Positions 7,529-15,124 of a stretch of 21,532 nucleotides of DNA are shown here, piece after piece. The stretch spans positions 1-21,532 of the forward strand of contig CAYULH010000095.1 of the NCBI GenBank assembly GCA_964445645.1, read 5' to 3'. Position 1 is the first letter of the stretch; each line of letters starts with the position of its first letter. The notes under the pieces were generated by a model, which was not told the origin of the DNA, ran no database searches, and was given only the letters and a program-made list of their open reading frames with translations. The position numbers and the translations under genes were made by a program. The stretch comes from Aureispira sp964445645. GTDB lineage: Bacteria > Bacteroidota > Bacteroidia > Chitinophagales > Saprospiraceae.

Positions 7529-8443
7529 TTAATCGGGACGTTCCTCTTCTTCTTCTACAGGGGTTGTTTGCTCTATTATGTAATTAATTTTTTGCAAGAC
7601 CCCAGGGTCTTCTTCCATTAGCCGTAACAATTTGCGTTCCAACTCCTCGCCTCTAGGGTAATCAGCCGATTTCCAAAAGACTTGGTTAGGATCTTTTACA
7701 AAACCAGGATTGGCATGTTCTACCATAGAATTTGCCTGAAAGAGTTCAATTGCTTTTGTAATTCCCCCACCAATAATATAGCCTCTTTCTATTTCGGGCT
7801 GTCTGGTCATTTTGCGATACAATATCAGGTTAAGAGGCACCTCTTCTACCACATCAACATTCACTAAGTAAGTATTGGCATCACGTACCTTTTGTATACG
7901 CAAGATTTTGACATCTTGCACCTCTGCTTTTATCAGCACATCTGCCAAAAAAGAAATATGATCTGCTGGTATGCCTTTTTTAAACTTAACGATAATAGTA
8001 GAGGTAAAATTGAGTGTACCCGGAATATAATTGTAGCGTTTTCCATCTTTGTAGGTATAAGAGGTTGTATCTACATCCAATTTGAACTCTTCTCGAAAGT
8101 CTTCCTTTAAGCGCATTGGAAAATTAATATTCTTGAACCCAAAGGACTCCATACGCAATTCAAAAAAGCCCCAAGGCAAGGTAGCCACCCAAGCATCTTC
8201 TTCTTCATCATACACCATTTTGTATTGGTGTGCCAGTGTCTTCACCCCTTTCTGAAGTCCAAACATATCAATCGTTACTTTGATGCTATCGCGAGCTTCC
8301 CAAAATCCGTAGGAAGTTTCAATCTCGTCATTGGCTGCATCAAAGGCAATTACTACACGAATAGAGTCACTTTCTGGCTTTGTTTGTGCCCATCCTTCTG
8401 TAGAACAACACAATAGACTAACTATTAATAAGCAAATAAACAT
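7529..8443 (-). CDS. Secreted protein with a subtilase-propeptide-like domain and no protease
   Basis: The 304-aa product has a signal peptide (about residues 1-19, ...GWA before Gln). Residues 25-140 look like a beta-sandwich ('SIRVVIAFDAANDEIETSYGF', 'WVATLPWGFFELRME'). Residues about 150-265 run 'TIIVKFKKGIP', then 'NTYLVNVD', 'AIELFQANSMVEHANPGFV' and 'DPNQVFW'. This is the order of the fervidolysin/I9-type prodomain that precedes secreted subtilases (VKFKxG, NTYLLxV, A-ELxxS-VExAEPNF, NDP-F--QW). No catalytic Asp/His/Ser domain follows; the protein ends in a Glu-rich tail (VEEEEERPD). The resemblance was judged by eye and is an inference. It could be a free protease inhibitor, a chaperone for a protease encoded elsewhere, or an unrelated domain. 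It is probably first in an operon with the secreted gene downstream. Confidence 0.8.
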   Translation of the reverse strand: MFICLLIVSLLCCSTEGWAQTKPESDSIRVVIAFDAANDEIETSYGFWEARDSIKVTIDMFGLQKGVKTLAHQYKMVYDEEEDAWVATLPWGFFELRMESFGFKNINFPMRLKEDFREEFKLDVDTTSYTYKDGKRYNYIPGTLNFTSTIIVKFKKGIPADHISFLADVLIKAEVQDVKILRIQKVRDANTYLVNVDVVEEVPLNLILYRKMTRQPEIERGYIIGGGITKAIELFQANSMVEHANPGFVKDPNQVFWKSADYPRGEELERKLLRLMEEDPGVLQKINYIIEQTTPVEEEEERPD

Positions 8444-8502
8444 GATTTTATGTCTTGTTTTAATGGAAATAGCTCCTGTAATTGGGTTAGCTCTCTAAAT
8501 TA

Positions 8503-8510
8503 CAAAACTA
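8503..8510 (-). promoter_or_regulatory. Possible -7 element for the propeptide-like operon
   Basis: The minus strand reads TAGTTTTG, an exact match to TAnnTTTG, 60 bp upstream of the start codon at 8443. The position suits a leader of about 50 nt, and it lies just downstream of the leuS terminator, where a new promoter is expected. No TTTG is present at the usual -33 spacing. Confidence 0.35.
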
Positions 8511-8574
8511 TTAGGAGATGCTAAGAACTGTGAGCTTTTTTATTTTTTTAGATATGAAAGTAGTCTTATAAAAC

Positions 8575-8611
8575 AAACAAAGTGCTTCATCTGATGACTA
8601 GCACTTTGTTT
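8575..8611 (-). terminator. Intrinsic terminator after leuS
   Basis: A perfect 12-bp stem (AAACAAAGTGCT at 8575-8586, AGCACTTTGTTT at 8600-8611) encloses a 13-nt loop. The loop itself contains TCAT/ATGA, which can lengthen the hairpin. It starts 38 bp after the leuS stop codon. On the minus strand it runs into a T-rich stretch (TTTGTTTGTTTTATAAG). On the plus strand it is also followed by T-runs, so it could work in both directions. Confidence 0.8.
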
Positions 8612-8648
8612 AAGTTTTTATTTTGGTTAAAAGTTGTTTTGATGATAA

Positions 8649-11456
8649 TTATACAACAATGTTGACCATTCTTTTGGGTACAACTATTATTTTTCTAATA
8701 GGCTTGCCATCAATCCAACGTTGTACTTCTTCCATGTTCAAGGCTGTTTCTTCAATACTTTGCTTAGAAGCATCGGCTGCAAAGGTAGCCATAGCACGTT
8801 TTTTGCCATTTACACAAACAGGATAAGTAATAGAGTTTTCTACCAAGTACTCTTCTTGGTGTGTAGGGTAAGTTGCATTTTTGTGAATAGAGGAGGTTTC
8901 TCCCAAGTCGTGCCACAACTGCTCGCTCAAGAAAGGAGCAAACGGTGCAATTAGCACTACCAATTCCTTTAGAATAGCTCGGCTATGGCAGTTTATTTTT
9001 TTCAAATCATTAACAGCCACCATAAAATGCGCTACACAAGTATTAAACGAGAAGGTTGGAATATCATGATTGACCTTCTTGATGGCTGTGTGTAGAATTT
9101 TTAGTGCCTCTTTGGAGGGTTCTTCCTCTGTTACAATCCACTCCTCGCCTTTGTAAAATAATGCCCAAAACTTACGCAAGAACTTAGACACGCCTGTTAT
9201 TCCTTGTGTGTCCCAAGGCTTACTATCTTCAATGGGGCCCAAAAACATTTCGTACAAACGGAAACAGTCCGCACCATACTCCCCTACTACATCATCGGGA
9301 TTGATGACATTATATTTTGATTTTGAAATTTTTCCCAATTCAGTGTGCGTCACCAATTGATCCTTATCATTGGTAATAAAAATAGCCTCCTTATAATCGG
9401 GACTCCAAGCCTTGAATTTTTCTCGACCTTCGGCATCTAAGTAAGAATCTTCCTTGCCATAATCGGTTACAAAATCAATATGCACAAAGATAGTCGTCCA
9501 ATCGCTCGCCTCGTATTTGTCCAAACAATCAGCACTCACAAACACACTTTTTCCATCTTGCTTTTGCTTGAGCATAGGCAAATGCTCAATAAAGCCCTGC
9601 AACATTCCTTGATTGACCAATTTTTTGTACGGCTCCTTGGTTGGCACCAAATTAAGGTCATACAAGAATTTATGCCAAAAACGAGAATACATCAAGTGCC
9701 CAACAGCATGTTCTGCTCCTCCCACATACAAATCTACATCCTGCCAATAATTGATAGCCTCTTGGCTAAATGGCTCGGCATCATTGTGCGGATCCATATA
9801 ACGCAAAAAGTACCACGAAGAACCTGCAAAACCGGGCATGGTGTCTGTTTCACGTACCCGCTCGCCTTGCTGCACCCACGCTTGAGCACGTGCCAACGGC
9901 GCTTTTCCTTCTTTGGTTGGCTTAAAATTGTCCAATTCGGGCAATTCCAAGGGCAAATCATACACAGGATAAGACACTTCTGCCGCATCGTATTCAATGG
10001 GAAATGGCTCGCCCCAATACCGCTGTCTGCTAAAGTTGGCATCTCTCAAACGATAATTGATTTGCTCCTGCCCAATGCCTTTCTCCACTACGGCATCAAT
10101 CGCCGCCTGAATGGCTTCCTTGACCGACAATCCATTGAGGAAATCAGACTCTTGTAGCACCCCCACTTTATCGCCAATACTCACATTGGGATAAGCCGAC
10201 TGATCCACCACCCAACGAATGGGCAAATCAAAATGCTTGGCAAAACGCTGGTCACGTTCGTCATTGCTGGGTACGGCCATAATAGCCCCTGTTCCGTAGC
10301 CAATCAACACATAATCGGCAATCCAAATCGGAATCGCTTCGCCTGTAAATGGATGCACGGCATACGAGCCAGTAAACGCTCCCGTAATCGTTTTGACATC
10401 GGCCATGCGATCACGTTCAGAACGGCTATTGGCGTATTTTTTATAGGCTGCAATGGCTTCGGCTTGCGCTGGAGTTGTCAGTTGTTCGACCAATTCATGT
10501 TCGGGAGCCAACACCATAAACGTAACCCCAAACAAGGTATCGGGGCGTGTGGTAAAGACTTCGATACCAGCATCATGCCCTTGCACTTTAAATTCTAATT
10601 GGGCACCACTAGAGCGGCCAATCCAGTTTCTTTGTTGTGTTTTGAGAGCTTCTGAAAAATCAATATCCTCCAAGCCCTGCAACAAACGCTCGGCATAAGC
10701 TGTAATACGCAAGGCCCATTGCTTCATAGGGCGACGAGTAACAGGATAACCACCACGCTCGGACACCCCATCCTTGACCTCATCATTGGCCAGTACGGTT
10801 CCCAACTCCTCGCACCAGTTGACAAAACTCACCTTGCGATAAGCCAAGCGATAATTCATCAATACTTCATCCTTTTGCTTGGCAGAATAGCCCTTCCATT
10901 CCTCGGCTGTAAATTCTAGCTCTTCACTGTGGTGTGCTTGCACCTTGGCATTGCCTTCGGCTTCAAATTGAGCCACCAATGCACTAACAGGACGGGCACG
11001 CTCCGCTCCTGTATCATAATAGTGTTCAAACAATTTCAGAAAGATGCTTTGTGTCCATTTATAATACTTAGGATCTGAGGTATTCACAGAACGGCTCCAA
11101 TCAAAACAAAACCCTAAATTATCCAACTGCTGGCGATAGGCTTTCATATTGACGGCCGTAGAAACAGCAGGATGCACCCCTTTCTTAATAGCGTGTTGTT
11201 CGGCAGGCAAGCCAAAAGAATCGTAGCCCATAGGGTGCAAGACATTGAACCCATTGAGGCGTTTGTAGCGGGCAAAAATGTCACTAGCTACATAGCCAAG
11301 CGGGTGGCCCACATGCAGCCCGTCACCAGAGGGATAAGGGAACATGTCCAGTACATAGTATTTAGGTTTGGAAGGATCGGTTTCTGTTTCGTAAACTTTC
11401 TGTTCTGCCCAATATTTTTTCCATTGAGCCTCTATTTTGCTGGGTTGGTAATCCAT
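8649..11456 (-). CDS. leuS: Leucyl-tRNA synthetase
   Basis: This class Ia synthetase charges tRNA-Leu with leucine in the cytoplasm. From the ATG at 11454-11456 the product is 935 aa, in the usual bacterial range, and begins MDYQPSKIEAQWKKYW as LeuRS proteins do. A GTG 18 bp upstream (11474) is a possible but less likely start. The HIGH signature is HVGH at 48-51 within PSGDGLHVGHPLGY. The KMSKS signature is KISKS at about 709-713. The CP1 editing domain lies between them ('TTRPDTLFGVTF' and a GTGAIMAVPSNDERD segment). The C-terminal anticodon-binding domain contains 'LIAPFAPFLSEQLWHDLG'. It is a single-copy housekeeping gene followed by a strong terminator. I could not find a convincing promoter in the long gap upstream. 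Confidence 0.98.
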   Translation of the reverse strand: MDYQPSKIEAQWKKYWAEQKVYETETDPSKPKYYVLDMFPYPSGDGLHVGHPLGYVASDIFARYKRLNGFNVLHPMGYDSFGLPAEQHAIKKGVHPAVSTAVNMKAYRQQLDNLGFCFDWSRSVNTSDPKYYKWTQSIFLKLFEHYYDTGAERARPVSALVAQFEAEGNAKVQAHHSEELEFTAEEWKGYSAKQKDEVLMNYRLAYRKVSFVNWCEELGTVLANDEVKDGVSERGGYPVTRRPMKQWALRITAYAERLLQGLEDIDFSEALKTQQRNWIGRSSGAQLEFKVQGHDAGIEVFTTRPDTLFGVTFMVLAPEHELVEQLTTPAQAEAIAAYKKYANSRSERDRMADVKTITGAFTGSYAVHPFTGEAIPIWIADYVLIGYGTGAIMAVPSNDERDQRFAKHFDLPIRWVVDQSAYPNVSIGDKVGVLQESDFLNGLSVKEAIQAAIDAVVEKGIGQEQINYRLRDANFSRQRYWGEPFPIEYDAAEVSYPVYDLPLELPELDNFKPTKEGKAPLARAQAWVQQGERVRETDTMPGFAGSSWYFLRYMDPHNDAEPFSQEAINYWQDVDLYVGGAEHAVGHLMYSRFWHKFLYDLNLVPTKEPYKKLVNQGMLQGFIEHLPMLKQKQDGKSVFVSADCLDKYEASDWTTIFVHIDFVTDYGKEDSYLDAEGREKFKAWSPDYKEAIFITNDKDQLVTHTELGKISKSKYNVINPDDVVGEYGADCFRLYEMFLGPIEDSKPWDTQGITGVSKFLRKFWALFYKGEEWIVTEEEPSKEALKILHTAIKKVNHDIPTFSFNTCVAHFMVAVNDLKKINCHSRAILKELVVLIAPFAPFLSEQLWHDLGETSSIHKNATYPTHQEEYLVENSITYPVCVNGKKRAMATFAADASKQSIEETALNMEEVQRWIDGKPIRKIIVVPKRMVNIVV

Positions 11457-12153
11457 TTGATTTTTTTGCTGCACATAGCAGTTTCTATGCGGTATAAAAT
11501 TGATTGATAATATTTAGTAATAGGGATAGACAAATCACATCCATCTATCGTTCCTATTAGTAGGGTTTTGGCCTTGTAAAAAACGAAATTATGCCAAGTT
11601 TCCCAAAGGAATACTTTACAATTCTTGTTTTTTAAAAATAGTTTCCTAGTTCTAATAAAATATTCTAAGAGTCGTTGTTCAAAAAAACTGCAATCAGCCA
11701 ACTTTTGATAACAGCCAACAAGGAAAGTTATATTTTGGGAGGCGTAGTACCCCGTGAAAACAAAAGTAGGGCTACACTTTACTAAACAGCAATTAGCCCT
11801 GTCACTTTTTTATTTGTATTGTTTTTTTTGGATGGTTTGAATGTTTCCATCAATATGAAAGCTATAAATAGATGAAAAACAAAAGATTAAACCACAAAAA
11901 ACAGCAGCATTTACACTTAAATCATAAGACTACACAAAAAAAAGTCAGGATATTAACTTGTTGTATACCAACCTTTAGCCTTTTCTACACGTTTATTAAT
12001 ATAACAAGATAGTCATCTTGTTATTGAATCAAGTACAACTTTCCATTAAACAACTAACAATTATGTTTATGTCGTACTTTCTAACTATTACATCACCACT
12101 AGCTTGCTAATTTTTCTAGCGATTATATTGGCCAGCTACAACGATCAAAATAT
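11457..12153. other. Long intergenic region between leuS and the DUF4097-like gene
   Basis: This 697-bp stretch lies between the divergent starts of leuS and the small secreted gene. It is A+T-rich with several homopolymer runs, and has stops in all frames apart from one weak 89-codon frame (11432-11701, minus strand, TTG start) that overlaps leuS and looks spurious. It must hold the promoters for both flanking genes, but no complete TTTG-N19-21-TAnnTTTG match was found. The one clear structural feature is the inverted repeat at 12001-12024. No tRNA or riboswitch could be recognised. Confidence 0.6.
12001..12024 (+). repeat. Perfect 10-bp inverted repeat upstream of the DUF4097-like gene
   Basis: ATAACAAGAT, a 4-nt spacer AGTC, then ATCTTGTTAT form a perfect palindrome. 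It lies 130 bp upstream of the start codon at 12154. No T-run follows on either strand, so a terminator is unlikely. A regulator-binding site or a leader hairpin is more plausible, but that is inference from position. Confidence 0.5.
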
Positions 12154-12570
12154 ATGAAACAACTTATCTCAACTACTATTTTTCTTTTGTTTTGTCTTGT
12201 GGCGACACAAGCACAAGTACAGAAGAATATTGTCAAATCTTACCAACATGACGGGGCCAAACTAGTCACGCTTGCCGTAGAAGGCGAAGTGGAAATTGAA
12301 GAGTGGGACGAAGAAATCGTTCGATTGGTCACAAGCATTGATGCAGTCAATTTTAATGCCGCTACACTCAAAGCACTAACAGAAGCAGGCCGCTACACGG
12401 CCAGCTCTAAAAATGTGGATGGCAATTTTATTTTAACGATGCTCAAAGCCCAAAAAGAGCTTATTCTACGAGGCATCAAAATTGAAGAAAAGTATCGTTT
12501 TAAGATTTTTGTACCACGCGGTACTACGGTAGAGCAAGTGACTTATGCCGATGTAGCCGAGCTTTTTTAA
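12154..12570 (+). CDS. Short secreted DUF4097/GIN-domain-like protein
   Basis: The 138-aa protein has a signal peptide (residues 1-20, ...ATQA before Gln-21). The core, 'VEGEVEIEEWDEEIVRLVTSIDAV' and 'EKYRFKIFVPRGTTVEQV', resembles the start of DUF4097 / head-GIN putative adhesins, in which a 'GxVEVExWDxDEVRV' strand pair leads into a 'VPKGT' turn and then a beta-helix. Here the protein stops soon after the VPRGT turn, so most of the beta-helical part is missing. It could be a shortened family member or a gene decayed at its 3' end. No frameshifted continuation is obvious before the terminator. It is a single gene on the plus strand, convergent with hppD. Confidence 0.7.
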   Translation: MKQLISTTIFLLFCLVATQAQVQKNIVKSYQHDGAKLVTLAVEGEVEIEEWDEEIVRLVTSIDAVNFNAATLKALTEAGRYTASSKNVDGNFILTMLKAQKELILRGIKIEEKYRFKIFVPRGTTVEQVTYADVAELF

Positions 12571-12634
12571 TGCTTAATAACTGACTCTTGTGTATATCTC
12601 TATAGAGTCCCCATTTTTATAGTTTATACTATGT

Positions 12635-12672
12635 AAATAGCCATCAACATACTGTCGATGGCTATTTTTTTT
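12635..12672 (+). terminator. Intrinsic terminator between convergent genes
   Basis: A perfect 11-bp stem (AAATAGCCATC at 12635-12645, GATGGCTATTT at 12657-12667) has an 11-nt loop and continues into an unbroken T-run on the plus strand. It ends transcription of the DUF4097-like gene. On the minus strand it lies about 30 bp after the hppD stop with only a TTT after the stem, so it may serve hppD more weakly. A weaker 6-bp stem with a large loop lies at 12583-12609. Confidence 0.85.
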
Positions 12673-12702
12673 GTTGTGATAATCTTCTAGCTACTTACAA
12701 AC

Positions 12703-13845
12703 CTACAACGTCCCACGTCGAGCCTGTTCGGCCTCAATCGACTCAAACAATGCCTTGAAATTGCCTTTGCCAAAGGACTGCGCCCCTTTGCGTTGTATAA
12801 TTTCAAAAAACATAGTGGGACGATCCACTACAGGCTTGGTAAATATTTGCAACAAATAACCCTCGTCATCTCTATCTACCAAAATACCCAACTCCTTGAG
12901 TGCCAAAATCTCTTCGTCAATATCCCCCACTCTATCCAATACCGTATCATAGTAAGTACCGGGTACATACAAAAACTCTATGCCCCGTGCGGTCATTTCC
13001 TTTACCGTGCTGAGAATATCATCGGTAGCTACGGCAATGTGCTGAATGCCTGCCCCCTGATAAAAATCCAAGTACTCCTCAATTTGCGATTTCTTTTTGC
13101 CCTCGGCTGGCTCATTGATGGGAAATTTCACACGCCCATTGCCATTGGTCATTACCTTGGACATGAGGGCGGTATATTCGGTAGAAATATCCTTATCATC
13201 AAAGCTAATCAGATTGGCAAAGCCCATTACATTGGCATAATAATCGACCCACTTATTCATTTCGCCCCAGCCTACATTGCCCACCATGTGGTCGATGTAC
13301 TTGAGGCCCACAGGAGCAGGATTGTAATTCGATTCCCATTTCTTGAATCCCGGCAGAAAGATGCCCTTGTAATTCTTGCGCTCTACAAAGATGTGTACGG
13401 TTTCTCCATAGGTATAAATCCCCGAGCGAACCACTACTCCATGTTCGTCCTCCTCTGTAGTTGGTGCCATAAAAGGCTTTCCGCCACGCTTGGTCGTTTC
13501 TTCAAACGCCTTGGTAGCATCATCAACCCACAATGCCACGACCTTAACCCCATCGCCGTGTTTTTTGATGTGCTCGGCTATCGGGCCTTCGCCGTTCATG
13601 GGTGTGGTAAGCACCAAACGAATTTTGTCTTGTACCAAAACATAAGAAGTGCGATCTTTCACCCCAGTTTCTAAGCCACAATACGCCAAGGATTGGAAGC
13701 CAAAAGCAGTTTTGTAGAAATGTGCCGATTGCTTGGCATTGCCCACGTACAATTCTACATAATCTGTTCCCAACAAAGGCAAGAAATCTTCTGCCTCGTC
13801 AAAGATCTTTTCAAGACCATACTGTGTTTGTTCTATATTTTTCAT
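12703..13845 (-). CDS. hppD: 4-hydroxyphenylpyruvate dioxygenase
   Basis: This cytoplasmic Fe(II) enzyme converts 4-hydroxyphenylpyruvate and O2 to homogentisate and CO2, the second step of tyrosine breakdown. The 380-aa length is normal. Two vicinal-oxygen-chelate (glyoxalase-like) halves are visible. The N-terminal half contains 'DYVELYVGNAKQSAHFYKTAFGF'. The catalytic C-terminal half carries the iron ligands His-186 (YIDHMVGNV), His-269 (GIQHIAVAT) and Glu-348 (MFFEIIQR). The C-terminal 'GKGNFKALFESIEAEQARRG' is the family's closing helix. The gene follows hmgA by 39 bp on the same strand, so both enzymes of consecutive steps come from one transcript. The symbol hpd is also used. Confidence 0.97.
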   Translation of the reverse strand: MKNIEQTQYGLEKIFDEAEDFLPLLGTDYVELYVGNAKQSAHFYKTAFGFQSLAYCGLETGVKDRTSYVLVQDKIRLVLTTPMNGEGPIAEHIKKHGDGVKVVALWVDDATKAFEETTKRGGKPFMAPTTEEDEHGVVVRSGIYTYGETVHIFVERKNYKGIFLPGFKKWESNYNPAPVGLKYIDHMVGNVGWGEMNKWVDYYANVMGFANLISFDDKDISTEYTALMSKVMTNGNGRVKFPINEPAEGKKKSQIEEYLDFYQGAGIQHIAVATDDILSTVKEMTARGIEFLYVPGTYYDTVLDRVGDIDEEILALKELGILVDRDDEGYLLQIFTKPVVDRPTMFFEIIQRKGAQSFGKGNFKALFESIEAEQARRGTL

Positions 13846-13884
13846 TTTATTTTGAGGATTAGTATTATTATTATAAAAATAAGC

Positions 13885-15045
13885 TTAATGATTGAGCCAC
13901 GATAAATAATAATCGGGATCTTGAATAGCAAGTGCTGCTTCGGTAATCTGGAAAGGACGATAAGGATCAACCATTACGGCCAATTCTTCTGTATCTTCCA
14001 CTCCAATACTACGTTCTGCTGCTCCGGGATGTGGCCCATGCGGAATGCCACCGGGATGCAAGGTAATTTGTCCTCTCTGAATATTATTACGACTCATAAA
14101 ATCGCCATCTACATAATACAATACCTCATCCGAGTCAATATTGCTGTGATTGTAGGGCGCTGGAATAGCTTGGGGATGGTAATCGTACTTGCGTGGACAA
14201 AACGAACACACCACAAAACCCGCTCCCGAAAAGGTTTGGTGTACTGGTGGCGGTTGGTGTACTCGCCCTGTAATGGGTTCAAATTCGTGAATAGAAAAGA
14301 TATACGGATAGTGATAGCCATCCCAGCCAATGGCATCAAAGGGATGCGTAGCATAAGTATAAGGATAAATCAGGTCTTGTTTTTTAATCAACACCTTAAA
14401 ATCGCCCTCCTGATCGTGTGTGGCTAGATTTTGTGGAGTGCGAATATCCCGTTCGCAAAATGGAGCATGCTCCATGAGCTGGCCCTGATCATTTTGGTAA
14501 CGCTTGGGAAAACGAATGGGGCTGAACGATTCTAAGACCAATAAACGATTTTTTTCTGTTTTGAACTCGATTTGGTAAATCGTGCCTCTGGGCAGCACAA
14601 TGTAGTCGCCATACTCAAAGGCCAACTCGCCATAAATAGTATGCACCACACCACTGCCCTCATGCACAAACAACAATTCGTCGGCATCGGCATTCTTATA
14701 GAAATAATCCATGCTTTTGCCCGTAGGCGCAGCCACCCCCAAGTAGAGGTCATTATTGGTCATCAAGATGGTTCGGCTATCCAGATAATCTTCCTTGGGC
14801 GGAACATCAAAAGTACGCAAGGAGAGCGCCTTCATATTTTTTTCCAAAGCTACTTTGGGAGCCACGGAGTATGCTGCTCCTATTTCCTTGACTAGTGTAG
14901 GCGGATGACAGTGATAAATAAGCGAATAATTGGCCGAAAAGCCCTCGGTACTCACCAACTCTTCGGCATACAATTCCCCATTGGGCTTCCTAAATTGGGT
15001 GTGCCTTTTGGGTGGAATCTTGCCTGCTTTCTGATAAAATGCCAT
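13885..15045 (-). CDS. hmgA: Homogentisate 1,2-dioxygenase
   Basis: HmgA opens the aromatic ring of homogentisate to maleylacetoacetate using Fe(II) and O2. The ATG at 15043-15045 gives 386 aa starting MAFYQKAGKIPPKRHTQF. A longer frame reaches 15156 but would overlap the upstream gene and the promoter. The cupin-like C-terminal part holds the iron-site region: 'PYNHSNIDSDEVLYYVDGDF' (His-300, Glu-307) and 'LHPGGIPHGPHPGA' (His-336). Ligand assignments are by analogy to the human enzyme. The N-terminal half has 'ELLFVHEGSGVVHTIYGEL' and 'GDYIVLPRGTIYQI', typical of the shorter bacterial HGD type. It is first in the operon with hppD. Maleylacetoacetate isomerase and fumarylacetoacetase are not in the window. 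Confidence 0.95.
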   Translation of the reverse strand: MAFYQKAGKIPPKRHTQFRKPNGELYAEELVSTEGFSANYSLIYHCHPPTLVKEIGAAYSVAPKVALEKNMKALSLRTFDVPPKEDYLDSRTILMTNNDLYLGVAAPTGKSMDYFYKNADADELLFVHEGSGVVHTIYGELAFEYGDYIVLPRGTIYQIEFKTEKNRLLVLESFSPIRFPKRYQNDQGQLMEHAPFCERDIRTPQNLATHDQEGDFKVLIKKQDLIYPYTYATHPFDAIGWDGYHYPYIFSIHEFEPITGRVHQPPPVHQTFSGAGFVVCSFCPRKYDYHPQAIPAPYNHSNIDSDEVLYYVDGDFMSRNNIQRGQITLHPGGIPHGPHPGAAERSIGVEDTEELAVMVDPYRPFQITEAALAIQDPDYYLSWLNH

Positions 15046-15092
15046 AAAAGAAATTCTTTTAAAGATTGTTTTTATGCAAATATGTACAGAAG

Positions 15093-15124
15093 CAAAGGTA
15101 TCAAAATTTAAGGCAATTTCCAAT
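15093..15124 (-). promoter_or_regulatory. Bacteroidota-type promoter for hmgA-hppD
   Basis: On the minus strand ATTG (15121-15124) is followed after 20 bp by TACCTTTG (15093-15100). This is an exact -7 box and a 3-of-4 match to the TTTG -33 box at correct spacing. Transcription would start near 15086, giving a leader of about 40 nt. The -33 box lies inside the last codons of the upstream TPR gene, so hmgA-hppD can be transcribed on its own. Confidence 0.5.

Noticed and set aside
8575..8611. Operator or recombination (dif-like) site
   Set aside because: The 12-bp palindrome just after leuS is followed by T-rich DNA and has a 13-nt loop, which a terminator explains fully. It lacks the arm-spacer layout of dif.
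9480..10157. 225-codon plus-strand open frame
   Set aside because: It is antisense to the catalytic part of leuS, and its composition (His, Ile, Leu, Phe-rich) is that of a shadow frame.
11432..11701. 89-codon minus-strand open frame upstream of leuS
   Set aside because: It starts with TTG, overlaps the leuS start in another frame and shows no motif. A real gene here would have to overlap leuS.
12793..13674. 293-codon plus-strand open frame
   Set aside because: It is antisense to hppD, which carries all its iron ligands in the correct frame. The plus frame has no recognisable domain.
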